DNA of 64,000 bases from Iodidimonas muriae (GCF_014647255.1 NZ_BMOV01000001.1:488275-552274); one strand, 5' to 3'. Counted from the first letter of the stretch, positions 25,872 through 36,520 are shown. The notes: generated by a model from the sequence alone, not told the origin. Numbers and translations: made by a program.

Positions 25872-26987
25872 TTATTCAATCCCTTTATTATCGGTATCGA
25901 AGCCTTCACGGCTGTTCCATGCGCTTTTGTGGGCATAGATGCGACATCTTGCTTCCCCGTCTTTTTGCGGCTCGATGCGCCCGATGGCATAGGCCGTTTC
26001 ATTGGCGGCGCGCAAAGCCTCAAGAGTGCTGTCCAACGCATATTCAGCCACAACCAACACCATGCCAATGCCGCAATTAAAGGTACGGGCCAATTCAAAG
26101 GGGGTGATATGCCCGGCTTCTTGTAGCCAGGAAAATACCGCAGGGAAGGGCCAGCTTGAAGCATCAACCAAAGCCCGCACGCCCTTGGGCAGGCACCGGG
26201 GGATATTTTCAAGCAACCCGCCGCCGGTGATATGTGCCATCCCCTTGATGGCGCCGCTGCGGGCCAAGGGAAGACAGCTTTTTATATAAAGTTTTGTCGG
26301 GGTAAGCAGCGCCTCGCCAAGGCTTCGGGATCCATCGAAAGGCGCGGGCGCACTGTAATCCAACGCCAAATCGGCCACCAGTTTGCGGACCAGGGAATAT
26401 CCATTGGAATGAACGCCAGAGGAGGCCAGACCAATCAGATGATCGCCTGCTTTGATGGATTCGCCGGTGATCAGGCTGCCCCGTTCGGCGGCCCCCACAA
26501 CAAAGCCCGCCAGATCATAGTCACCATGGCTATACATGCCCGGCATTTCTGCCGTTTCGCCGCCAATCAAGGCACAGCCGGCCTGTCTGCATCCTTCGGC
26601 GATACCGGTTACCACATCTGCGGCAAGAGGACCGGACAGGCGGCTGGTGGCGAAATAATCAAGAAAGAACAAGGGTTCCGCACCTTGCACCAGAACATCA
26701 TTGGCGCACATGGCCACCAGATCAATGCCGATGCTATCGTGCTTGTTCGCGGCCTGGGCGATTTTGAGCTTGGTGCCCACACCATCGGTGCCGGAAACCA
26801 GAATGGGATCATGATAGCCGGCAGCTTTCAAATCGAACAGTGCCCCAAAGCCGCCAAGGGCCGCATCGGCACCGGATCGGCGGGTTGAGGCCGCAGCGGG
26901 CTTGATGGCATCTACAAGGGCGTCGCCGGCGGCAATATCAACGCCAGAGTCCGCATAGGTATAGGATCGGGGGCTTTTTCCGGTCAC
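25872..26987 (-). CDS. purM: Phosphoribosylformylglycinamidine cyclo-ligase PurM
   Basis: AIR synthetase, fifth step of purine synthesis. Starts [14 protein letters not shown], followed by [44 protein letters not shown] and [12 protein letters not shown], all family hallmarks. I choose the GTG at 26987 (AGAGGA nine bases upstream; protein then begins [15 protein letters not shown]) over an ATG at 27029 that has no SD. An open frame continues to 27845 but is antisense to the next gene and is not coding. 371 residues, with a ~20-residue C-terminal extension beyond the usual end. Confidence 0.93.
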   Translation of the reverse strand: MTGKSPRSYTYADSGVDIAAGDALVDAIKPAAASTRRSGADAALGGFGALFDLKAAGYHDPILVSGTDGVGTKLKIAQAANKHDSIGIDLVAMCANDVLVQGAEPLFFLDYFATSRLSGPLAADVVTGIAEGCRQAGCALIGGETAEMPGMYSHGDYDLAGFVVGAAERGSLITGESIKAGDHLIGLASSGVHSNGYSLVRKLVADLALDYSAPAPFDGSRSLGEALLTPTKLYIKSCLPLARSGAIKGMAHITGGGLLENIPRCLPKGVRALVDASSWPFPAVFSWLQEAGHITPFELARTFNCGIGMVLVVAEYALDSTLEALRAANETAYAIGRIEPQKDGEARCRIYAHKSAWNSREGFDTDNKGIE

Positions 26988-27227
26988 GATGGCATGTCCT
27001 CTGATACCGATTCGAGGGGTGAGCAACATGAAGGGAAATCCACAGCGAGAGCAAGTCCCTTTCCCGTTAAAACGCGAAATCGAAGCGTTGATGCGACAAT
27101 GATGATATAGCGCGGGTTTGAGGGCTGGACCCGAAAACGCTGCGCCATCAGATTGTCGAAATCGCGCATCAAGGTTCCAACCTTGCAAACAAGGCGTTAC
27201 AGTGGGGCGAACCAAAGGAGAACAGAT

Positions 27228-28406
27228 GTGAAATTGTCCGGTCCTTTCATCATGTTGTTGTGGCTGTTCGGGTTGTGGGTCAGCCCCGGCATTTCCGATG
27301 CGCGCGCACAAGATGATGACCGGCTGTTTGCTGTTCACGGGATAGAGGTGGATCAATCGTCGAAAACCGCCACTTTGGCGCGCCAGCTTGCCTTGACCGA
27401 AGCGCGAACCCGCGCATGGGATCGGCTGATTAAAAAGCTGGTGGCGGCAGAGGATGCCGGTTTGTTGCCTCCCGCCAGCGACCCCTTGTTGGAACAGTTG
27501 GTCCGCGCCGTTGATATTCGGGATGAGCGGTCGTCCGCCACACGCTATTTGGCAAAGGTGGATGTCACTTTTTCGGCGGATGCCGTGCGCGATATCTTCA
27601 CCAAGGCAGGGGTTGCTTATACCGAATCGTCTGCGGGGCCTTATGTGCTGATTCCGGTGTTTATATCGGGCGGTGTGCGGCATGTTTATGATGAGCATCC
27701 ATGGCGGCAGGCCTTGGCAGGGGCTGATCGGGAAAACCGGCTGATTGCCTATCACTTTGCAAAAAACAGCTTCACGGCCCGGCGTTTTTCCTCGGCCCAT
27801 CTTCTGGAAGAAGCCTCTCCGGATATGCTGGGCACCGTTGCCCACGCCTTTGGGGTGTCAAAAGCGGTGGTGGCAACAGCCACGGTGGGATTCGATTATG
27901 CAAAGAACCGGCGCAAGATATCCTATCAGATCGGGATCGGCCCCCTGACAGAGGCGGAAGCAGACAGTATGGCCGCGCGCCAAGGGGTGGTGGTTGCCGA
28001 GCCGGATGAACCATTGGAATCCTTGCTTGCCCGCGCTGCCGACCATGTTATGACCGAGGCAGACACCGCATGGAAAGCGCGCACATTGGTCACAGCAGGG
28101 CAGGGGCAATCGCTGATTTCGGTGATTGCGCCGGTGCAAAGCTTTGAGGACTGGATCACATTGCGCAATCGCTTGTCGGGAATTTCGCTTATCCGGTCCC
28201 TTGATGTCACGCAAATCGGATTGCCTTTATCCGAATTCGAGCTCCGCTATATTGGCGATCTTGAGCAATTGACGCTGGCTCTGTCTCAAGCACGCCTGTC
28301 TTTGCAAAAACGCCAACAAGGCTATGTGCTGACACGGTCGGAACCTACCTCGGAACAACAAGACCGCGATATGGGGGCAAATGTGCAAGGGAATGATCCA
28401 CGATGA
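27228..28406 (+). CDS. DUF2066 domain protein, exported
   Basis: 392-residue exported protein. The start is a GTG at 27228 with AAAGGAG eight bases upstream; the longer frame from 27153 has no such site. A signal peptide ([22 protein letters not shown]) precedes a DUF2066 domain ([39 protein letters not shown]). Function unknown. The order divergent purMN / DUF2066 / AI-2E transporter / hdaA / ppk / ppx is, from memory, common in alphaproteobacteria. The stop overlaps the next start by 4 bp. The 240-bp divergent gap to purM holds both promoters, which I could not place. Confidence 0.8.
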   Translation: MKLSGPFIMLLWLFGLWVSPGISDARAQDDDRLFAVHGIEVDQSSKTATLARQLALTEARTRAWDRLIKKLVAAEDAGLLPPASDPLLEQLVRAVDIRDERSSATRYLAKVDVTFSADAVRDIFTKAGVAYTESSAGPYVLIPVFISGGVRHVYDEHPWRQALAGADRENRLIAYHFAKNSFTARRFSSAHLLEEASPDMLGTVAHAFGVSKAVVATATVGFDYAKNRRKISYQIGIGPLTEAEADSMAARQGVVVAEPDEPLESLLARAADHVMTEADTAWKARTLVTAGQGQSLISVIAPVQSFEDWITLRNRLSGISLIRSLDVTQIGLPLSEFELRYIGDLEQLTLALSQARLSLQKRQQGYVLTRSEPTSEQQDRDMGANVQGNDPR

Positions 28407-29575
28407 CAGATCAAGGGGGGGCGATGAAAGACACGAAAGAACCGCGGCGGCCCAGTGCGGCGCTGACGCGCTATGTGCCGTGGCTGGTTCTGGCGGTGTT
28501 TTTGCTTTTTGCATATCTCACACGGGGGATTTTGCTGCCGTTCATTGTCGGGTTTGCGGTGGCGTATTTGTTGGACCCTTTGGTGGATCGGCTGGAAAGC
28601 TGGGGAATGGGCAGGGGGATTGCTGCCGGCCTTGTGATCGGGCTTGGGACGGTGATCGGTCTTTGTGCTTTGGTGGCCCTGTGGCCGCTTTTGCAAAACC
28701 AGATCAGTGGCTTGATCAAGGCCTTGCCTGGTGTGATCGAAACCGTGCGTGCCCAGATCGATATGGCGATGATGGATCTGAAGGCGGAGTTTGGCAGCGA
28801 TATCGGTCGGGAAGCGCAAAGCGTTCTGGCTTCGGCCCTGCAGCAAGGGCTTGGCAGTGTGAAAAATTTGGGCGGGCAGCTTTTTGCCGGAGGATTGGCC
28901 TTTTTCAATCTGTTGGCGTTGATCTTGATTGCCCCGATGGCGGCATTTTACTTGCTACGGGACTATGACAAAATTATTGAACAGGGCAATTGCCTTTTGC
29001 CAAAGGCGGAAGCGCCGACAATCCGGGGCATTGCACGGGAAATCGATCGGGTTCTATCGGGCTTTGTACGGGGGCAATTGAGCGTCATGGCCGCAATGGC
29101 GGTGCTTTATTCCGCTGGCTGGTCGCTCGTGGGATTGGATTATGGGCTGATCCTTGGGCTTTTGGCCGGATTGCTGGGAATCATACCGTTTTTAGGTATG
29201 TTGTTTGCGGCGGCCATTGCCCTGATTGTCGGATTTGGGCAATGGGGGCCGGATTGGGTTCAGCTTGGCCTTGTGGCCGGTGTGTGGCTGGTGGTGCAAG
29301 CCTTGGAAGGAGCCATTTTAACGCCACGCCTTTTGGGCCATCATGTGGGGCTGCATCCGGTTTGGGTTTTGTTCGCGGTGTTTGCTGGCGGCGAAGTGGC
29401 CGGTTTTGTCGGGGTGATGATTGCGGTGCCCGTTGCGGCGGTGGTTTCGGTGTTGGTACGGCGGACCATGGCGCATTACCGGAAAGAAACCGAAGGGAAG
29501 GCTTTTGAGACCCCATCGGCGGAAGAGTCATCGGCTGTTCTTGAAAATGATGTAACGGCGGGGGAGCCATCATAA
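28403..29575 (+). CDS. AI-2E/PerM family membrane transporter
   Basis: 390-residue multi-pass membrane protein of the AI-2E exporter/PerM family. It has hydrophobic pairs near residues 22-50 and 70-95, a soluble helical segment (~105-155), then further membrane helices to ~355, including the conserved GLLAGLLGIIPFLG and LGHHVGLHPVWVLFAVFAGGEVAGF. Substrate not predictable. Overlaps the upstream gene by 4 bp and hdaA by one base, so it is part of one operon. Confidence 0.88.
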   Translation: MTDQGGAMKDTKEPRRPSAALTRYVPWLVLAVFLLFAYLTRGILLPFIVGFAVAYLLDPLVDRLESWGMGRGIAAGLVIGLGTVIGLCALVALWPLLQNQISGLIKALPGVIETVRAQIDMAMMDLKAEFGSDIGREAQSVLASALQQGLGSVKNLGGQLFAGGLAFFNLLALILIAPMAAFYLLRDYDKIIEQGNCLLPKAEAPTIRGIAREIDRVLSGFVRGQLSVMAAMAVLYSAGWSLVGLDYGLILGLLAGLLGIIPFLGMLFAAAIALIVGFGQWGPDWVQLGLVAGVWLVVQALEGAILTPRLLGHHVGLHPVWVLFAVFAGGEVAGFVGVMIAVPVAAVVSVLVRRTMAHYRKETEGKAFETPSAEESSAVLENDVTAGEPS

Positions 29576-30252
29576 TGCAATTGGCGCTTGATCTTCCGCA
29601 CCGGCAAAGCTTTCGCGGCGAAGATTTTTTCATTGCCTCGTCCAATGCGGCAGCCGTTGCATTGATGGATCGCTGGCCCGATTGGCCGTCTCATGCTTTG
29701 GCGATTGTCGGGCCTGCGGCGTGCGGCAAATCCCATTTGGCGGCGGTATGGCGGGCGCGTTCCAATGCGGATATGGTGACGGCGGAAGAGGTCGGGGCCA
29801 GAAGCCGTCTGATGTTGCGTCCCCATCCGGCGGTGATTGTGGAAGATGCGGATCAGGCATTGAAAGAAGGACGGCTCGATCCGGTGGATCTCTTTCATCT
29901 ATATAACTGGATGCGCGAACGGGAAGGCTTTTTGCTGTTGAGCGGGCGTGTGGCACCGGCGCAATGGGATGTGACTTTGCCCGATTTGCGGTCCCGGCTT
30001 TTGGCCACGCCCATCGCCAATATTGAAGCGCCGGACGATGATTTACTTGCTGCTTTGATGGTGAAGCGCTTGTCGGACCGGCAATTGCACGCCGACCCGA
30101 AACTGGTGGATTATGTGATCCCGCGCATCGAGCGGTCTTTTGCCGCTATGGAAAAAACCGTGGCGGCTCTTGATGCGGCGTCTTTGGCGCGCAAAAAACC
30201 GATTACGCTGCCTTTGGCCCGCGCTGTTCTTAGCGACCTGTCATTTCTATGA
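29575..30252 (+). CDS. hdaA: DnaA regulatory inactivator homolog HdaA
   Basis: DnaA-like AAA+ protein that, with the sliding clamp, promotes DnaA-ATP hydrolysis after initiation. The N-terminus QLALDLPH is a clamp-binding motif. Walker A is GPAACGKSH near residue 43 and a Walker B-like VIVEDAD follows. It lacks the DnaA DNA-binding domain; 225 residues is normal. Start and stop overlap by one base with the transporter gene (TAATG). The position upstream of ppk is a usual alphaproteobacterial arrangement. Confidence 0.88.
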   Translation: MQLALDLPHRQSFRGEDFFIASSNAAAVALMDRWPDWPSHALAIVGPAACGKSHLAAVWRARSNADMVTAEEVGARSRLMLRPHPAVIVEDADQALKEGRLDPVDLFHLYNWMREREGFLLLSGRVAPAQWDVTLPDLRSRLLATPIANIEAPDDDLLAALMVKRLSDRQLHADPKLVDYVIPRIERSFAAMEKTVAALDAASLARKKPITLPLARAVLSDLSFL

Positions 30253-30346
30253 CATAATGGCCTTGGGATATGGCCTTCATACTTGCGCAGCGGGATTTGG
30301 GCGCCATGTCTAGGCTGGATATGTGTTTTCTCGGGAGCTTTGCCTT

Positions 30347-32677
30347 ATGTCTGCATCCAAATCGCTTGACCAGTCCTCAAAAGTGACGGACCAGGCTTTG
30401 ATTGCAGAGCAGGCTGATGTCACAGGGCAAGATGTGGCAGAAAAACCGCATCCGCAGGGCCAAGGGATGGCGCAGCCCATACGGACAATGCGTGCGGCTA
30501 TCCAAAAGGCCGCCCCCGGATATAAATTCATCAATCGTGAATTATCGTGGTTGAATTTCAACCGACGGGTTCTGGAAGAAGCGGGCAACACCAATCATCC
30601 GCTTTTGGAACGTTTGCGGTTTCTATCAATTTCCGCCACCAATCTGGATGAATTCTATATGGTGCGCGTTGCGGGGCTGCGCGGGCTTGTGGATTCCGGC
30701 ATTGAAACCGTGAGCAGTGACGGTTTGACACCAGCGCAGCAATTAAGACGTGTCAATGCATTAGCGGACATTCTTATCACCGAACAACAGGTGCGCTGGC
30801 GGCAGTTGCGTGAAGAAATGCACAAGCGCGGTTTGTCCGTTTTGGAGGCCGAGGATATTTCCCGCAAGGAGCGGGCATGGCTCGAGACGTATTTTCTCGC
30901 CAATGTGTTCCCGGTGCTCACCCCCTTGGCCATCGATCCGGCGCATCCCTTTCCGTTTTTGCCCAATCTAGGCTTTTCTTTGGTGCTGTCCTTGACCCGA
31001 AGCACGGATGGCAAAGAGATACGCGCGCTTTTGCCCATTCCGGATCAGGTGTCCCGTTTCATCCGTTTGCCTTCGGAAAAAATACGCTTTTTGCCCTTGG
31101 AAAAATTGATCGCCCTGTTTTTGGACCAGCTTTTCCCCGGCTATGATCTGCAAGGAAGTGGTGTGTTCCGCATTGTGCGGGACAGCGATATGGAGATCGA
31201 AGAAGAAGCGGAAGATTTGATTCGCCTGTTTGAGACCGCTTTGAAGCGGCGTCGGCGCGGGCGGGTGATCCGGCTGAAAATCGACAAAAGCATGCCGGAA
31301 GATCTGGCGGCAATGGTGATCGATCAATTGGATGCCGATCCGGATACGGTCAGCCGGGTGGATGGCCTTTTGGGGATCGGGGAAATCAAGCAATTGATTA
31401 TCGACGATTTGCCGGATTTGAAATTCAAACCCTATAATCCGCGCTATCCCGAACGATTGCGCGATCATGGCGGCGATATTTTTCGCGCCATAAGGGCCAA
31501 GGATTTCGTGGTTCATCATCCTTATGAATCGTTCGAGGTGGTGCATGCTTTTTTGCGTCAGGCCGCCCGTGATCCCGATGTGGTGGCTATCAAGCAATCG
31601 CTGTATCGCGCTGGCTCCCAATCGGAAATCATCGATGCCTTGAAAGAAGCGTCAGAGGCGGGAAAATCGGTAACAGCGTTAGTAGAGCTGAAAGCCCGCT
31701 TCGATGAAGAACAAAATATCAAATGGGCGCGTGATCTGGAACGGTCGGGCGTGCAGGTGGTGTTCGGGTTTCTCGATCTGAAAACCCATGCCAAGGTGTC
31801 GATGGTGGTGCGGCGCGAAGGCGGCACGCTTCAAACCTATGTGCATTATGGTACGGGTAATTATCATCCCGTTACTGCCCGTATTTATACGGATCTGAGC
31901 TTTTTTACCGCCGATCCCCGGCTTGGGCGGGATGCGGCTCGGTTGTTCAATTATGTCACGGGTTATGCGCGTCCACGCAATATGGAAAAATTGGCGATGT
32001 CGCCTTTTGATATCCGGCGTACCTTGATCAAATTGATCGATGCGGAAATCGCCCATGCCCGCGCCGGGCGTCCGGCCACGATTTGGGCCAAGATGAACTC
32101 CCTTGTGGATCAGACCATTATTGAAAAGCTTTATGAAGCTTCCATGGCTGGTGTTGAAATCGATCTGATTGTGCGCGGTATTTGTTGTTTGCGGCCCGGC
32201 TTGCCGGATTTATCGCGCAATATCCGGGTAAAAAGCATCGTTGGTCGCTTTTTGGAGCATTCCCGCATTGTGTGTTTTGGCAATGGCCACAGCCTGCCAT
32301 CCCCCCATGCCAAATTGTTTATTTCTTCCGCTGACTGGATGCCGCGCAATTTCGATCGGCGCGTTGAATCTTTGGTGCCGGTGGAAAACCCCACGGTTCA
32401 CGAACAGATCATGGGGCAGGTTCTGGTGGCGAATTTGAAGGACAATCAGCAAAGCTGGTCTTTGGATTCGGAAGGCGCTTATGAAAGAATAAAACCGGAA
32501 GAGGGCGAAGACCCCTTTTCGGCGCATATGTATTTCATGAAAAATCCTAGCCTTTCCGGGCGCGGCAGTGCCTTGGAATCCGAACGCCCCGGAAAGCTGG
32601 AGGTTGATTTTTCTTTCCACGATTCCGGCAGCACCAAGCCGGATGGATCCGCTGTGGCTTCGGCATCGCAGTCTTGA
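30347..32677 (+). CDS. ppk: Polyphosphate kinase Ppk1
   Basis: Makes polyphosphate from ATP. 776 residues from the ATG at 30347 (GGGAG nine bases upstream; GTG at 30323 is in frame but has no SD). It has the N-terminal domain ([19 protein letters not shown]), the head domain with [13 protein letters not shown], and two phospholipase-D-like C-terminal domains. Phospho-acceptor His481 lies in [34 protein letters not shown] and [14 protein letters not shown] follow. A 50-residue variable N-terminus precedes the fold. It is in tandem with ppx. Confidence 0.96.
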   Translation: MSASKSLDQSSKVTDQALIAEQADVTGQDVAEKPHPQGQGMAQPIRTMRAAIQKAAPGYKFINRELSWLNFNRRVLEEAGNTNHPLLERLRFLSISATNLDEFYMVRVAGLRGLVDSGIETVSSDGLTPAQQLRRVNALADILITEQQVRWRQLREEMHKRGLSVLEAEDISRKERAWLETYFLANVFPVLTPLAIDPAHPFPFLPNLGFSLVLSLTRSTDGKEIRALLPIPDQVSRFIRLPSEKIRFLPLEKLIALFLDQLFPGYDLQGSGVFRIVRDSDMEIEEEAEDLIRLFETALKRRRRGRVIRLKIDKSMPEDLAAMVIDQLDADPDTVSRVDGLLGIGEIKQLIIDDLPDLKFKPYNPRYPERLRDHGGDIFRAIRAKDFVVHHPYESFEVVHAFLRQAARDPDVVAIKQSLYRAGSQSEIIDALKEASEAGKSVTALVELKARFDEEQNIKWARDLERSGVQVVFGFLDLKTHAKVSMVVRREGGTLQTYVHYGTGNYHPVTARIYTDLSFFTADPRLGRDAARLFNYVTGYARPRNMEKLAMSPFDIRRTLIKLIDAEIAHARAGRPATIWAKMNSLVDQTIIEKLYEASMAGVEIDLIVRGICCLRPGLPDLSRNIRVKSIVGRFLEHSRIVCFGNGHSLPSPHAKLFISSADWMPRNFDRRVESLVPVENPTVHEQIMGQVLVANLKDNQQSWSLDSEGAYERIKPEEGEDPFSAHMYFMKNPSLSGRGSALESERPGKLEVDFSFHDSGSTKPDGSAVASASQS

Positions 32678-32744
32678 AGGGGATCATGAGGCATGGGTGC
32701 GCTCTTGACCGGTGGCGCGCAGCTCAATAGGGTCCGGAATTTCA

Positions 32745-34340
32745 ATGGATTGCGGTGGGAAGCGCCTCCCCGAACCGCATAAGGGTGAAACGAAATTTGT
32801 GTCTCATAGCTCCCTGATAAAGGCTATCTACGATCCGCGCGACCATTTCGCCGTGATTGATATCGGGTCGAATTCGGTTCGCCTTGTGGTATTCGACAGA
32901 TTGAGCCGTCATCCGCATATCCTGTTCAATGAAAAGGTTCTGTGCGGATTGGGCCGGATGGTCGGAAAAACGGGCCGCATGGATGATGAGGCGGTTGACT
33001 CCGCCATTGCCACCTTGCGGCGTTACCGATTGTTATTGAAAACCATGCGCGTCAAACGCATCGAAGCGGTGGCAACGGCCGCGGTGCGTGATGCTTCAAA
33101 CGGGCCGGAATTCGTTGAAAGAATAGAGCGGGAAACCGGAATTCCGGTGCAAGTGATCAGCGGTAAGGAAGAAGCTGCCTTATCGGCCTATGGGGTGATA
33201 TCCGGTATTCCCGATGCCGATGGCATTGTGGGTGATCTGGGAGGCGGCAGCCTTGAATTGATCGAGGTAGAAAAAGGGCAGTGTAAGGAAAGACTCACCT
33301 TGCCCATTGGTCCATTGCGGCTGATGGGGGAATATGGCGACGATACGGCATCCATTGATGGCGAGATCGCCACCGCACTTGCAACGGTGGATTGGCTGGT
33401 CAATCGCCAAGATAAGAATTTTTATATTGTTGGCGGGTCATGGCGCGCGGTAAGCCGCGTCAATCTTGTGCAGAAAAATGCAGTTTTGCAGATTTTACAT
33501 GGTTTTTCCATCAAAGGCGCAGAGGCGGAAAATCTGGCGGGGTTGATTGCCGCACAAGAACCCGAAAGCCTTGCCAAAGTGCGCGATGTGCCGTCCCGGC
33601 GTGCAGGAACCCTGCCACTTGCTGCCTTGATTTTGCAAAATATCCTGAAAATCATGAAGCCCAAGCGGGTGATCACCTCGTCGCTGGGCCTGCGGGAAGG
33701 GATTGCCTATAAACATCTTTCTGATCAGAAAAAGCAGGAAGATCCGTTTATATCGGCGGCACGGGAAATGGCTGAAATCGGCGGGCGCTTCAAAGAACAT
33801 GGCGACCGCTTGATGGACTGGATTGCGCCCGTATTCAAAGGCTCGAAGGCCCCGGCCTTTATGGAACGGCTTTATTACGGCACTTGTCTGCTTTCCGACA
33901 TTGCCTGGCGCGGCCATCCGGATTTTCGGGCCGAACGTGCCATGATGGAAATTCTTTACGGGCGGTTTGTGGGGGTGGATCACCGGGATCGCGGTTTTGT
34001 GGGATTGGCCCTGAACCAAATCAATGGCGGCTCGCAAAACAGTCGATTGGCGCGTTTGTGCCGCAGCCTTTTATCGGCGGAAGAGGTCAAGCAGGCGCTG
34101 GTTTTAGGGGCCGCCCTGCGCTTGGGTCATCGCGTATCGGGCGGAACATCCAAATTGTTGAAGCGGGTGCGCCTGAAAAGCAGTGGCGATCATCTGGTGC
34201 TGGAAGTGGATGACGGCTTTGAAACCATCGTCAATGATGTGGTGGAGCGACGTTTGAAAGCGCTTGCCAATCAGATGCACCTGACATCATCGGTGGAACT
34301 GGCCCTGAACGAGACATCAAATATTGCAATCAAGGGTTAG
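32745..34340 (+). CDS. ppx: Exopolyphosphatase Ppx/GppA
   Basis: Degrades polyphosphate and/or pppGpp, the counterpart of Ppk. The ASKHA fold is visible: phosphate-1 loop AVIDIGSNSVRLVVFD, GKEEAALSAYGVIS, phosphate-2 loop GIVGDLGGGSLELIEV, and an HD-like C-terminal half. 531 residues from the ATG at 32745; a GTG at 32799 is an alternative that begins closer to the conserved fold. Its 3' end overlaps the convergent flgN-like gene by 24 bp. Confidence 0.93.
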   Translation: MDCGGKRLPEPHKGETKFVSHSSLIKAIYDPRDHFAVIDIGSNSVRLVVFDRLSRHPHILFNEKVLCGLGRMVGKTGRMDDEAVDSAIATLRRYRLLLKTMRVKRIEAVATAAVRDASNGPEFVERIERETGIPVQVISGKEEAALSAYGVISGIPDADGIVGDLGGGSLELIEVEKGQCKERLTLPIGPLRLMGEYGDDTASIDGEIATALATVDWLVNRQDKNFYIVGGSWRAVSRVNLVQKNAVLQILHGFSIKGAEAENLAGLIAAQEPESLAKVRDVPSRRAGTLPLAALILQNILKIMKPKRVITSSLGLREGIAYKHLSDQKKQEDPFISAAREMAEIGGRFKEHGDRLMDWIAPVFKGSKAPAFMERLYYGTCLLSDIAWRGHPDFRAERAMMEILYGRFVGVDHRDRGFVGLALNQINGGSQNSRLARLCRSLLSAEEVKQALVLGAALRLGHRVSGGTSKLLKRVRLKSSGDHLVLEVDDGFETIVNDVVERRLKALANQMHLTSSVELALNETSNIAIKG

Positions 34341-34781
34341 CGAGGCCGTTAGCCCGCGATTATCGGTCATGCGCCCGTTATTGCCATAATGCTGCACGGG
34401 GTTTTTCTGCTTCATGGCTTCGGCGCTGATGGCCTTTACAACGCCTTCGCTGATGGATTTCAAGCGAATGATCAGCTTTGCATGGCGGGCCAATTCTGAC
34501 CGGAAAATTTCTGTTTTTTTGGCGACCTGCTTGCGTATGTCCGAGCCCTTTTCCCCCAAGGCCGAGGCTTCTTCCACCCGTAATTGGCCAAGAGCTTCCC
34601 GATAATCCTGGGTAAGCCGTAGTTTTTCCCCGACCAATGCCCGGCTTTCGCGGGGGCGGCGGGTTTCCAGATAATGGTTTTCTTTGGCGAGCAGGGCTGT
34701 CAATTGATCCGTTATGCTCAGAAATTTATGCACTGTTTTGGGCAGATCGGTCTTTTGCTCCGTCCGGCTTTGCATGGTCAT
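34317..34781 (-). CDS. FlgN-like flagellar export chaperone
   Basis: 154-residue helical protein downstream of flgI and flgJ. Seen: a helical N-terminal region (TVHKFLSITDQLTALLAKENHYLETRRPRES), a long charged coiled coil, and a C-terminal part (KSISEGVVKAISAEAMKQKNPVQHYGNNG) that resembles alphaproteobacterial FlgN-type chaperones of hook-associated proteins. Start: three ATGs follow one AGGAG; the middle one, at 34781 (8 nt spacing), is preferred. The 3' end overlaps convergent ppx. Family assignment is by context plus weak sequence resemblance. Confidence 0.65.
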   Translation of the reverse strand: MTMQSRTEQKTDLPKTVHKFLSITDQLTALLAKENHYLETRRPRESRALVGEKLRLTQDYREALGQLRVEEASALGEKGSDIRKQVAKKTEIFRSELARHAKLIIRLKSISEGVVKAISAEAMKQKNPVQHYGNNGRMTDNRGLTASLTLDCNI

Positions 34782-34783
34782 GA

Positions 34784-35146
34784 TCATATCTCCTGAAGGG
34801 ACAGCAGTTTTTCATAGACAGGGCCAGCAACGCCCACGCCGCCCGCTTTGGCGATGGCATTGCCCATTTCATCCACCAGCATCGACCGAAAGACCTCTTC
34901 CGCATGGCCGCCGCCCATGGGGCCATCGCTGGACAATCCACTGAACATGGGAGCAAGCATTTGCCCCAGAAACACGGCTTCAAAGCCTTCTGCCGCTTCC
35001 CGCATAGAGGCTTCACGGGCCGAAATATCATTGCTTTTCGCTGATGCCAGCGCTGTTTGCCGGGCGCCATCGATCCGGGCTTTTGCTCCGGCGAGGGCGG
35101 CTTGTCCCAAATCCGGGCCGCCGGTTTGCACAAAGGTCACGTTCAT
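34784..35146 (-). CDS. flgJ: FlgJ-type rod-binding protein (no muramidase domain)
   Basis: 120 residues matching the N-terminal rod-binding domain of FlgJ: AAEGFEAVFLGQMLAPMFSGL ... GGGHAEEVFRSMLVDEMGNAIAKAGGVGVAGPVYEKLLSLQ. The C-terminal peptidoglycan hydrolase domain of enterobacterial FlgJ is absent, as usual in alphaproteobacteria. The start ATG overlaps the flgI stop (TGATG), indicating translational coupling. Confidence 0.9.
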   Translation of the reverse strand: MNVTFVQTGGPDLGQAALAGAKARIDGARQTALASAKSNDISAREASMREAAEGFEAVFLGQMLAPMFSGLSSDGPMGGGHAEEVFRSMLVDEMGNAIAKAGGVGVAGPVYEKLLSLQEI

Positions 35147-36303
35147 CACATCACCTCGATATCGGCTTGCAAGGCACCGGCGGCCTTGATGGCTTGCAGG
35201 ATCGAGATCATATCGCGCGGTCCGATGCCCAAGGCATTCAAGCCATTCACCAGATCTTGCAAGGTGACGCTGTTTTCAACCAAGGCAAGGCGGTTTTCGG
35301 CTTCGGTGTCCACCTCGATATTGGTGCGGGGCAAGACCACCGTGTCGCCCTGATCGGAAAAGGGGTTGGGCTGGGACGCCACCGGTGTTTCGCTGATGCG
35401 GATGGTGAGATTGCCTTGGGCGATGGCCACGGTGCTGACCCGTACATTGGCCCCCATCACGATAATTCCAGAGCGGTCATCAATGACCACCTTGGCAGGG
35501 GTGTCGGGTTCGACGGTCAATTGCTCGACATCCGTAACCATCTGGATCAGCGGCGCATCGAACCCTGCGGGACGGACAAGCTGCACGGTGGACGGGTCGA
35601 TCATCTGCGCAACATTGCTTCCAATGGCATTATTGATGGTGGTAGCAATGCGTTTGGCGGTCGTGAAATCAGGGTTCTTGAGAGACAAATTCACCTGCTG
35701 CATGCTGGCAAACTCAAACGGAACTTCCCGTTCCACAATCGCGCCACTGGCAATGCGCCCCGAAGTGGGTACGCCTTGGGTGATATTGGCCGCAGCACCT
35801 GTGGCGGCGAATCCGGCAACGGCAATGGGGCCCTGGGCCACCGCATATACTTCGCCATCGGCCCCCAATAGCGGAGTGACCATCAACACACCGCCGCGCA
35901 AATCTTCCGCATCGCCCATGGTGCTGACCTGCACATCAATGCGATTGCCGGGGCGGGAAAAGGCGGGCAGATCGGCGGTTACGATGACGGCCGCCACATT
36001 GTCGGTGACCATATTGGCGGCGTCACGGGTGTTTACGCCCAGCCGTTCCAGCATGGATTCGATGCTTTGCTGGGTGAAAGGGGCGTTTCGCAAGGTGTCG
36101 CCCGTGCCGTTCAGCCCGACAACCAGCCCATAGCCTACAAGCTGGTTCTCGCGCACGCCTTCCACGCTCACCAGATCTTTCAACCGCGATGCTGCATTGG
36201 CTGATACGGGCGCCCCAAGGGCCAAAACAAGAGAGGCACAAAGGCCATACAAAGCCAATATGCGTGTGAAACCACTGATTCTTGATGTGCGGGGCGTGAA
36301 CAT
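35146..36303 (-). CDS. flgI: Flagellar P-ring protein FlgI
   Basis: Periplasmic P-ring subunit. The Sec signal (TRILALYGLCASLVLALGAPVSANA) precedes the mature protein with SRLKDLVSVEGVRENQLVGYGLVVGLNGTGD, VSTMGDAEDLRGGVLMVTPLLGADG and C-terminal GLNALGIGPRDMISILQAIKAAGALQA. 385 residues from the ATG at 36303, preceded by AAAGAG. The frame is open back to 36414 with other ATGs (36321, 36312), so the start is uncertain by a few codons. First gene of flgI-flgJ-flgN, driven by the sigma-54 promoter at 36377-36393. Confidence 0.95.
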   Translation of the reverse strand: MFTPRTSRISGFTRILALYGLCASLVLALGAPVSANAASRLKDLVSVEGVRENQLVGYGLVVGLNGTGDTLRNAPFTQQSIESMLERLGVNTRDAANMVTDNVAAVIVTADLPAFSRPGNRIDVQVSTMGDAEDLRGGVLMVTPLLGADGEVYAVAQGPIAVAGFAATGAAANITQGVPTSGRIASGAIVEREVPFEFASMQQVNLSLKNPDFTTAKRIATTINNAIGSNVAQMIDPSTVQLVRPAGFDAPLIQMVTDVEQLTVEPDTPAKVVIDDRSGIIVMGANVRVSTVAIAQGNLTIRISETPVASQPNPFSDQGDTVVLPRTNIEVDTEAENRLALVENSVTLQDLVNGLNALGIGPRDMISILQAIKAAGALQADIEVM

Positions 36304-36376
36304 AAGCGGCATCTCTTTCATTAAAGCAAACCAATCAGGGGGCATTTCTTGCAACCAAACTGGGTCACGCTTGTTA

Positions 36377-36393
36377 TGCGATTTTCGTGCCAA
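36377..36393 (-). promoter_or_regulatory. Sigma-54 promoter for flgI-flgJ-flgN
   Basis: Minus-strand sequence TTGGCACGAAAATCGCA matches YTGGCACGNNNNTTGCW except for one base in the -12 box (TCGC for TTGC). Predicted start of transcription near 36366, a leader of about 60 nt. It lies in the gap shared with divergent fliX, whose product in Caulobacter regulates the sigma-54 activator FlbD. Confidence 0.75.
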
Positions 36394-36520
36394 ATTATTA
36401 TTATTTATAATCATGTGGTTAGATGGTGCGTTCCGCGGGAAGATAAGCCGTGGCGGCGAAAATTACCTGTTATGTCGGCAAGTCTTGCTCTTGGGGGCCT
36501 GTGGCGGGTAGATTGTGGTC

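Noticed and set aside
27030-27845. A 657-codon open frame on the minus strand extending purM upstream
   Set aside because: It is antisense to the DUF2066 gene; PurM homology begins only near 26987, where a GTG has a proper ribosome binding site.
36416-36520. Plus-strand sigma-54 promoter for fliX (TGGCGGCGAAAATTAC)
   Set aside because: The -24 element lacks the CAC and the -12 box reads TTAC; too far from consensus.
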